Source: an uncultured Clostridia bacterium
GTDB taxonomy: Bacteria; Bacillota; Clostridia; Oscillospirales; CAG-272
Assembly (NCBI GenBank): GCA_944393415.1
Contig: CALYAD010000026.1
Location: forward strand, 1 to 42,778
Direction of reading: 5' to 3'
DNA length: 42,778 nucleotides
Of this stretch, positions 37,289 to 42,778 are shown piece after piece. The notes beneath the pieces were generated by a model that saw only the letters and a list, made by a program, of their open reading frames with translations, had not been told where the DNA came from and made no database searches. Position 1 is the first letter of the stretch, and each line of letters starts with the position of its first letter. Made by a program: the position numbers and the translations under genes.

Positions 37289-38314
37289 ATGGCAAACGTA
37301 AAAGTTGCAATTAACGGATTCGGCCGCATAGGTCGTCTCGCATTCAGACAGATGTTCGGAGCCAAGGGCTACACCGTGGTCGCTATCAACGATCTTACTC
37401 AGCCCTCAATGCTTGCTCATCTCCTTAAGTACGATTCGGCACAGGGCAGATATGAGCATGAAATTTCTGCCAACGATGAGGAAGGCACCATTACTGTCGA
37501 CGGAAAGAGCATAAAGATCTATGCCGAAAAGGACGCGGCGAACTGCCCGTGGAAAAAGCTGAAGGTAGACGTTGTTCTCGAATGCACCGGCTTCTACACC
37601 TCAAAGGAAAAATCAATGGCTCATATAAACGCCGGCGCAAAGAAGGTGGTTATCTCCGCTCCCGCCGGAAATGACCTCAAGACCATAGTTTATTCCGTTA
37701 ATGAGGATACGCTTACCCCCGATGATCAGATAATCTCCGCGGCATCCTGCACCACCAACTGCCTTGCCCCCATGGCAAAGGCTCTTAACGACGCGTATCC
37801 GATCGTATCCGGTATAATGACTACGGTTCACGCTTTCACAGGAGATCAGATGGTTCTTGACGGACCTCACAGAAAGGGCGATCTCCGCCGCGCGCGCGCA
37901 GCATCCGTAAATATAGTTCCGAACTCCACCGGCGCCGCCAAGGCTATCGGCTTGGTTATCCCGGAGCTTAACGGAAAACTCATAGGCTCCGCTCAGAGAG
38001 TCCCGGTTCCGACCGGCTCCACGACTATTCTTGTCGCGGTAGTAAAGGGAAAGAATATTACAAAGGAAAGCATCAACGAGGCAATGAAGTCTCAGGCCTC
38101 CGAGTCGTTTGCTTATAACGAGGATCAGATTGTTTCCTCCGATATAATAGGAAGCACATACGGCTCTATATTTGACGCTACCCAGACAATGGTTACAAAG
38201 ATCGATGCAAATACCTATCAGGTACAGGTAGTCGCTTGGTACGACAATGAAAACTCTTACACATCTCAGATGGTAAGAACCATAAAGTACTTTGCCGAGC
38301 TTGGTGCTCAGTAA
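37289..38314 (+). CDS. gap: Glyceraldehyde-3-phosphate dehydrogenase, type I
   Basis: 341 residues. NAD-binding [14 protein letters not shown] at 8-21; catalytic Cys154 in [12 protein letters not shown]; the active-site His in [11 protein letters not shown]; phosphate-binding [17 protein letters not shown]-terminal [15 protein letters not shown]. Glycolytic enzyme converting glyceraldehyde 3-phosphate, NAD and phosphate into 1,3-bisphosphoglycerate. Asp at position 35 (AINDLT) favours NAD over NADP. Codon use is strongly biased (many AAG, GAG, CTT/CTC, ATC), typical of a highly expressed gene. GGAGG lies 10 bases before the ATG. No pgk or tpi follows; the gene is monocistronic. Confidence 0.98.
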   Translation: MANVKVAINGFGRIGRLAFRQMFGAKGYTVVAINDLTQPSMLAHLLKYDSAQGRYEHEISANDEEGTITVDGKSIKIYAEKDAANCPWKKLKVDVVLECTGFYTSKEKSMAHINAGAKKVVISAPAGNDLKTIVYSVNEDTLTPDDQIISAASCTTNCLAPMAKALNDAYPIVSGIMTTVHAFTGDQMVLDGPHRKGDLRRARAASVNIVPNSTGAAKAIGLVIPELNGKLIGSAQRVPVPTGSTTILVAVVKGKNITKESINEAMKSQASESFAYNEDQIVSSDIIGSTYGSIFDATQTMVTKIDANTYQVQVVAWYDNENSYTSQMVRTIKYFAELGAQ

Positions 38315-38330
38315 TCAAACGCCCATATAT

Positions 38331-38379
38331 AAGGGACTGTTGCTTTATCCAAAAGGTAACAGTCCCTTTTGGATAAAGC
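38331..38379 (+). terminator. Two mutually exclusive hairpins after gap
   Basis: Helix 1: AAGGGACTGTT (38331-38341) with AACAGTCCCTT (38358-38368), 11 bp. Helix 2: GCTTTATCCAAAAGG (38342-38356) with CCTTTTGGATAAAGC (38365-38379), 15 bp. They share bases 38365-38368, so only one can form fully. Helix 1 followed by TTGG could terminate weakly; helix 2 lacks a T run. Confidence 0.8.
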
Positions 38380-38500
38380 GAAGTTTAGAAAAATATTAAA
38401 ATATACATTAGATTCTTCATCCCGAATTCTTAAAAAGAATTGTCATCTGCAAAGCTGAAATCGGGTTTTAAAATAAATTTCATTTATACATATAGTAAAT

Positions 38501-39478
38501 ATGAAAAATGATACTATTTTTACCCCTGAGTTGAGAAAGCTCAGCTTGGGACTTATACGGCTTTCTCCGGATCTGAAAATTATCGACAAAAACAAAGCGA
38601 GCGAAAATATTCTTGAGCTGCCAAGACGCGGAGTGAATTTTCTTAAGCTGTGCGCTGACGATCAGTCTCTTGAGCGACTTAAGGGCTTGGATAAAAAATA
38701 CGGGGCTTTCGGTATAGTATCCGTATTGGCTGGAAACAGAACTCTTTCGGCAGCTGTATTCAGGGAGAGAGACGGCAATATTCTTATAGTACTGCACCCT
38801 ATGCTGACCGCGATTGATGCCGCTGCAAATAAAGAGCGTACGGAGAGCGTCTTAGGTCAGTACTCAAAACAGATTCTGGATGCTCTGACATCCGAAGCTG
38901 AGATTTACGAGCTTTTTCCGGACGAGTCTGAGCGTGCGGGGATGTCTCTGCAAAAGAAGGTTTGGGGAGCTTCCGAAATATATTTTAATTTGAATATAAA
39001 AAATATATGTCCCCTTGAGCATGCCGTAAATAAGATCATCGAAAAACTGGAAAATACCGATCTGAAAAAAAGCTTTACTTTTATTATTGATAAAAGTGTC
39101 CGTTCCTTTGGACTTTTTATTGAAATGTCCAGGTTATTATATGTACTGACAGAAATGATGGACGCCGCTGCGGTTATTGCCCCGGACGGAGTTTGCACTG
39201 TCCGTATTACCGCTGATACGGACATTCTGAATATAACCCTGATCGACCGGAGCAAATTAAAAAACGCCAGGCTACGGGATATCCGGATTAAAATACTCTC
39301 GGTAGTATTTTCTCTGCTCGGAGTTGATATAAATAAGCGTTTGGAGAATAACGGTCATATTATTCTGAGCGCCACGGTTCCGCTTGAAAAACAGCCTTAC
39401 CGTCTGCGTGAGCCCGAGATCGGAGAAGAGCTTGTTTCTTATCTCAGCTTCTCCCTCGCTTTTTACGGTTTACTTTGA
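38501..39478 (+). CDS. Hypothetical protein, degenerate PAS/histidine-kinase-like layout
   Basis: 325 residues, no membrane helix. Residues 12-95 (LSLGLIRLSPDLKIIDKNKASENILELP...GNRTLSAAVFRERDGNILIVLHPM) look like a PAS domain. A helical stretch (ERTESVLGQYSKQILDALTSEAEIYEL) lies where a kinase has its His helix but contains no His. Residues about 215-260 (MSRLLYVLTEMMDAAAVIAPDGVCTVRITADTDILNITLIDRS) follow the pattern of the first half of a HATPase domain, yet the N-box Asn is replaced and no G boxes follow. I read it as a possible pseudokinase; this is inference. The ATG lacks a Shine-Dalgarno sequence, suggesting a leaderless or weakly translated message. Confidence 0.7.
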   Translation: MKNDTIFTPELRKLSLGLIRLSPDLKIIDKNKASENILELPRRGVNFLKLCADDQSLERLKGLDKKYGAFGIVSVLAGNRTLSAAVFRERDGNILIVLHPMLTAIDAAANKERTESVLGQYSKQILDALTSEAEIYELFPDESERAGMSLQKKVWGASEIYFNLNIKNICPLEHAVNKIIEKLENTDLKKSFTFIIDKSVRSFGLFIEMSRLLYVLTEMMDAAAVIAPDGVCTVRITADTDILNITLIDRSKLKNARLRDIRIKILSVVFSLLGVDINKRLENNGHIILSATVPLEKQPYRLREPEIGEELVSYLSFSLAFYGLL

Positions 39479-39546
39479 GGGAGCAATAAACCATTGATTT
39501 GGGGTTAAATGATTTGAATACAAAAAGAAAGTGACGGTCATGAAAA

Positions 39547-40695
39547 TTGTCAATGACTTATAGATATATAATCTGCGGCTCCGGTCTTGCCGGAAGCGTT
39601 GCCGCGCGCGTACTTGCCGAGAAAGGGGAACGCGTTCTGCTGCTTGAGAAGCTTGATCATGTAGGAGGAAGCGTGTACGATTGCGAGGATCAGGCGGGCG
39701 TACTTATTCATAAATACGGACCGCATATATTCCATACAAACAATAAACGGGTTTACGATTTTCTTTCGCGCTTTACCGGCTGGCGGGATTATCAGCACCG
39801 GGTTCTGGCCAGGATCGGAGACAGATATCTGCCTGTCCCGTTCAATATAACGGCGTTGAAAATGGTATACGGTCAGGAAACCGCGGATAAATACCTTCGC
39901 TTGCTGAAAGAGAGCTACGGTACTGATACCGTATCCGTTATGTCGCTTCGCTCAAGCGGAATACCTGAGCTGCGCGAACTCGGAAATTACGTTTATGATA
40001 ACATTTTCCTTTATTATACGGTCAAGCAGTGGGGTAAATCTCCGTCTGAGGTGGATCCCGGAACCACAGCCCGCGTACCGGTGCGCTTGTCCGAGGACGA
40101 CAGATATTTTACGGATCTTTATCAGGGTATGCCGGAAAACGGTTATACAGAAGTAATAAACCGCCTCATAAAGCATGATAATATAACGGTCGAGACCTCC
40201 TGCGACGCGCTGGAGCGTCTTAAGCTGTCGGACGGAAAGATATTCTTTGACGGAGAGGAGACCGACGCGGATATAATTTATACCGGAGAAGCAGACAGGC
40301 TTTTTCGTTACCGTTACGGCGCCCTGCCATACCGTACGCTTGATTTCAGGTTCGAAACGCTTGAGCAGGACTCGTTTCAGCCATGCGCAACCGTAAATTA
40401 TACGGTAAGCGAGGATTTTACCCGTATCACGGAATTCAAAAAGCTGACCGGTCAGAAAATAAACGGCGTTACAACTATCATGAAAGAATATCCAAAGGAG
40501 TACAGCGCTTCGGAAGGTGAAATACCGTATTATCCGGTCGCGTGTAAGGAGAGCGCTGCGCTTTATGAAAGGTATCTTGCCGAATGTGCCGCATATCCGC
40601 GCCTTCATCTGCTTGGAAGGCTTGCCGAATACAGATACTATAACATGGACGCCGTGGTGGCACGCGCCCTTGAGATGTGCGAGGACGTCAGGTAA
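39547..40695 (+). CDS. glf: UDP-galactopyranose mutase
   Basis: 382 residues. FAD-binding RYIICGSGLAGSVAARVLAEKGERVLLLEK, then HVGGSVYD...KYGPHIFHTNNKRVYDFLSRF, the signature of UGM, YTVKQWGKSP with conserved Trp, and a C-terminal EYPKEY...PYYPV...LLGRLAEYRYYNMDAVVARAL. Converts UDP-galactopyranose into UDP-galactofuranose, the donor for galactofuranose-containing surface polysaccharides. The start is uncertain: TTG 39547, ATG 39553 (no good SD for either), while ATG 39540 is out of frame after GAAAGTGACGGTC. The glycosyltransferase next to it supports a surface-glycan role. Confidence 0.93.
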   Translation: MSMTYRYIICGSGLAGSVAARVLAEKGERVLLLEKLDHVGGSVYDCEDQAGVLIHKYGPHIFHTNNKRVYDFLSRFTGWRDYQHRVLARIGDRYLPVPFNITALKMVYGQETADKYLRLLKESYGTDTVSVMSLRSSGIPELRELGNYVYDNIFLYYTVKQWGKSPSEVDPGTTARVPVRLSEDDRYFTDLYQGMPENGYTEVINRLIKHDNITVETSCDALERLKLSDGKIFFDGEETDADIIYTGEADRLFRYRYGALPYRTLDFRFETLEQDSFQPCATVNYTVSEDFTRITEFKKLTGQKINGVTTIMKEYPKEYSASEGEIPYYPVACKESAALYERYLAECAAYPRLHLLGRLAEYRYYNMDAVVARALEMCEDVR

Positions 40696-40761
40696 TCTGT
40701 TTCAATTTTGGTGCTCAGCACACATAACCATTTTTGGCGTAAGAAAGGAATTCTCTTGAAG

Positions 40762-41787
40762 ATGGAAAAAATCATTACCTTTGCCGTTCCGTGCTATAAC
40801 TCGGAGGCGTATATGGAAAAATGTATTCAGTCGCTCCTTAACGCCGGCGACGACACGGAAATCCTGATAATAGACGATGGCTCGACCGATCGTACCGGAG
40901 AGATTGCGGACCGCTATGAACAGGAATATCCTGATAAAGTTCGGGTCGTGCATCAGGAAAACGGCGGTCACGGCGAGGGTGTCAATCAGGGTATACGTCT
41001 GGGGCACGGCAGGTTTTACAAGGTCGTGGATTCCGACGACCGTTTGGATCCCGATGCGCTTGACAAGCTGCTTGACCATATAAGGCGGCATATACGTGAA
41101 AACGTTACGGTAGACATGTATATTACGAACTATGTATACGACCATGTTGAGGATAATACTCAAAAGCCGATGCGCTATAACAACATTTTCCCGCACGAAA
41201 GAGTGTGTACCTGGGAGGAAACAAAGCCCTTCGGTCTTACACAGTATTTAATGATGCACTCGGTGATATACCGTATGGAGCTTCTGAGAGAGCTGAAGAT
41301 CGAGCTTCCAAAGCACACGTTTTATGTGGATAACCTTTATATGTATCAGCCTCTGCCCAGCGTAAAAAGCATTTATTACATGGATCTCAATCTTTATTAT
41401 TATTTCATAGGGCGGGAGGATCAGTCGGTAAATGAAAAGAACGTTATAAAACGTATAGATCAGCAGCTGCGGGTTACCAAGCTTATGACAGAATGCTATG
41501 ATCTGAACGTTATAAAAACTCAGAACAAGCAGCTTTACAAATATATGTTTCATGAGCTTTCAATGATGTATACGATCACAACCGTATTTCTGTTCGCGTC
41601 AAAAAAGGACGAGGATATAGAAAAGAACCGTCAGCTCTGGCGTTATCTGAAGGAAAAGGATCCGATAACCTATAGAAAAATGCGCACATCCACTCTGAAC
41701 ACGATAACCTGCTTCCCCGGGAAAATAGGACGCAGCACCACAGTCGGACTTTACCGTATCGTGCGCAGAATATTCAAGGTAAACTGA
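40762..41787 (+). CDS. Family 2 glycosyltransferase
   Basis: 341 residues from ATG 40762 (MEKIITFAVPCYNSEAYMEKCI); TTG 40756, closer to the AAAGGA site, is a possible start. GT-A fold with DDGSTD (nucleotide binding), NGGHGEGVNQGI and the metal-binding DSDD motif. The later part (FYVDNLYMYQPLPSVKSIYYMDLNLYYYFIGREDQSVN) is typical of GT2 enzymes of cell-surface polysaccharide pathways. No membrane helix. It follows glf by 66 bases on the same strand; a galactofuranosyltransferase role is plausible but unproven. GCGTAAGAAAGGAATTCTC upstream resembles the family C leader. Confidence 0.92.
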   Translation: MEKIITFAVPCYNSEAYMEKCIQSLLNAGDDTEILIIDDGSTDRTGEIADRYEQEYPDKVRVVHQENGGHGEGVNQGIRLGHGRFYKVVDSDDRLDPDALDKLLDHIRRHIRENVTVDMYITNYVYDHVEDNTQKPMRYNNIFPHERVCTWEETKPFGLTQYLMMHSVIYRMELLRELKIELPKHTFYVDNLYMYQPLPSVKSIYYMDLNLYYYFIGREDQSVNEKNVIKRIDQQLRVTKLMTECYDLNVIKTQNKQLYKYMFHELSMMYTITTVFLFASKKDEDIEKNRQLWRYLKEKDPITYRKMRTSTLNTITCFPGKIGRSTTVGLYRIVRRIFKVN

Positions 41788-41810
41788 AATTAAAAATTAC
41801 AGACACTCTA

Positions 41811-41858
41811 AAGAGGCTGCCTCATTTGCCATAAAATTTGCATTTGAGACAGCCTCTT
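41811..41858 (+). terminator. Terminator after the glycosyltransferase gene
   Basis: AAGAGGCTGCCTCA (41811-41824) pairs with TGAGACAGCCTCTT (41845-41858), one mismatch, followed by ATTT. Confidence 0.8.
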
Positions 41859-41875
41859 ATTTGCCGAAGCTTTTT

Positions 41876-41980
41876 TTATCCTATTATCATTCCGATTGAA
41901 GCGCCTAATAACGCTCCTGTAATAACGCCGGTTACGACGTTTTGCCCGGATTTTTTAGCTGTAGCGCCCCCTGCGATACT
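41876..41980 (-). pseudogene. Remnant encoding a glycine-zipper tail
   Basis: On the minus strand, after a TGA at 41981-41983, one frame reads IAGGATAKKSGQNVVTGVI followed by TGALLGASIGMIIG and a stop at 41876-41878. The GxxxG-rich hydrophobic end resembles glycine-zipper segments. No start codon or ribosome site is present, so it is probably the 3' end of a lost gene, flanked by a GC-rich hairpin. It is not covered by any intact ORF. Confidence 0.45.
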
Positions 41981-41991
41981 TCAGATTATCA

Positions 41992-42027
41992 CCCCGCCAT
42001 TTCCCAATTTTAAGAGGAATGGCGGGG
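41992..42027. terminator. GC-rich hairpin
   Basis: CCCCGCCATT (41992-42001) pairs with AATGGCGGGG (42018-42027). It stands between the glycine-zipper remnant and the membrane protein gene, which ends 40 bases away on the minus strand. Confidence 0.6.
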
Positions 42028-42066
42028 GATTAAATTAGGATTTAAGATATAGTTCTAAAACCAATA

Positions 42067-42534
42067 TTATAAAATCTCGATAATTTCAGCTAACTTGCAA
42101 TGCTTTAAATAAATAATTTTATATTTTCCATATAACTCGGTTGGACCTACAATTAGCTTTATTTTTTCTCCGTTTTCAAGTAAAAATATAGGAGAGCTAT
42201 TGTAGTCGTATGCTGAACCTCCGTCATTAGTTTCATAACTTTGAGAATATGCAACAACTGTACCAATAATAATTTCAAAATTTTGTTCTTTGACTGATTT
42301 ATAATCTTTTAGAAATACAGAGAAGAATAACGATAAGATTATAATGAAACAGCAATTGAATGATAAAATGATATTAAATAATGTTTTACCATTAATTTGT
42401 GACTTATTAATTCTTAATATTTTTTTTCGTATAAAAATTAAAATTAATGAAATCACAGTAAAAATAATTATTGCTATAGCCAAGATGTAAAAAAATACAA
42501 AGTAATTTTCAGTTAATGCAGCTTCTTTATTCAT
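42067..42534 (-). CDS. Hypothetical membrane protein with extracytoplasmic beta domain (DUF3592-like)
   Basis: 155 residues, GAGAGG site just before the start. Two membrane helices (YFVFFYILAIAIIIFTVISLILIFI and TLFNIILSFNCCFIIILSLFFSVFL) enclose a short basic loop. The rest (EIIIGTVVAYSQSYETNDGGSAYDYNSSPIFLLENGEKIKLIVG) has the alternating pattern of DUF3592-like domains (GTVV..........Y...P.F....G). Function unknown. Very AT-rich. It may be an immunity-like membrane protein given similar genes near Rhs loci, but this is only a guess. Confidence 0.7.
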   Translation of the reverse strand: MNKEAALTENYFVFFYILAIAIIIFTVISLILIFIRKKILRINKSQINGKTLFNIILSFNCCFIIILSLFFSVFLKDYKSVKEQNFEIIIGTVVAYSQSYETNDGGSAYDYNSSPIFLLENGEKIKLIVGPTELYGKYKIIYLKHCKLAEIIEIL

Positions 42535-42654
42535 ACATTACCTCTCGTAATATACTACCCCAGTAAGTATTATAATGTTTTTTATTTAGTCGTACATGTA
42601 TCTTTCGTTATAACTGTTAGGTAATGCAACGGAACCTACCCTTCATCCAATACT

Positions 42655-42683
42655 ATTATATAAATTTTTATACTCTTTGTCAA
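42655..42683 (-). promoter_or_regulatory. Consensus sigma-A promoter of the membrane protein gene at the right end
   Basis: Minus strand TTGACA (42678-42683), 17-base spacer, perfect TATAAT (42655-42660), leaving a leader of about 110 bases. Confidence 0.82.
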
Positions 42684-42698
42684 GCTTTATTTAAAACA

Positions 42699-42734
42699 AG
42701 AAGGACCGCTCAAATTAATCTGAACGGTCCTTCT
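42699..42734. terminator. Terminator hairpin at the right edge
   Basis: AGAAGGACCG (42699-42708) pairs with CGGTCCTTCT (42725-42734). It probably ends a minus-strand gene lying beyond the window or insulates the promoter at 42683. Nothing else is seen up to 42778. Confidence 0.65.
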
Positions 42735-42778
42735 ATTAAAACATAATATTTTTTACATAGTTGATATAGCTATTTTTC

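Overview
The window looks like a spore-forming member of the Clostridia, probably an uncultured gut Oscillospiraceae/Ruminococcaceae-like lineage. This is inferred from an alpha/beta-type small acid-soluble spore protein, a CwlD-like cortex amidase, a T-box leader on thrS, a tetrahydrofolate riboswitch on folT, many sigma-A promoters of the form TTGACA-N17-TATAAT, and strong AGGAGG-type ribosome binding sites. No rRNA, tRNA, CRISPR array or insertion sequence was recognised.

Layout. 0-1.7 kb: 3' end of an Rhs/YD-repeat polymorphic toxin with an AT-rich toxin tip, a tiny candidate immunity gene and a displaced, broken YD-repeat fragment. 1.7-5.9 kb: a redox-type cluster (flavodoxin, carboxymuconolactone decarboxylase-like protein, cupin, LysR regulator, aldo/keto reductase). 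6-8.6 kb: a small helical protein and a membrane M48-type metallopeptidase with helical repeats. 8.6-12.2 kb (minus): histidine kinase, ABC permease, ABC ATPase and response regulator, with direct repeats overlapping the ABC promoter. 12.5-13.3 kb (minus): ZIP metal transporter. 13.6-17.1 kb: iron operon feoA-feoA-feoB-HMA protein with two iron-box-like operators. 17.4-20 kb: promoter-terminator RNA unit and a run of small immunity-like genes. 20.5-22.6 kb (minus): GH3 glycosidase. 23-26.7 kb: gene fragments and small orphan genes (AMP-binding fragment, membrane and zinc-ribbon proteins, lipoprotein, helicase-associated remnant, NeuD-like acyltransferase). 26.8-30.1 kb: SASP, thrS with T-box, rpmE with a candidate leader. 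30.2-33.6 kb (minus): folC, folT with THF riboswitch, DUF362-ferredoxin protein. 33.8-38.3 kb: membrane protein, cwlD, radA, gap. 38.5-41.8 kb: a degenerate PAS/kinase-like protein, UDP-galactopyranose mutase and a family 2 glycosyltransferase, suggesting galactofuranose-type surface glycan synthesis. 41.8-42.8 kb: a glycine-zipper gene remnant and a small membrane protein.

The most unusual signal lies between the genes. A recurring modular leader ends in a hairpin placed directly before the Shine-Dalgarno sequence of unrelated genes (lysR, the response regulator, a DUF4279 gene, the GH3 gene, radA). Two full copies fold into the same three-way junction with compensatory base changes. Sub-elements occur head to tail. 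A second hairpin-SD leader family precedes the CMD gene, feoA2 and a zinc-binding protein gene. A third repeat family (3.7 and 27.3 kb) and a pair of homologous promoter-terminator RNAs (17.4 and 23.1 kb) add to the picture. These are the best candidates here for undescribed biology.
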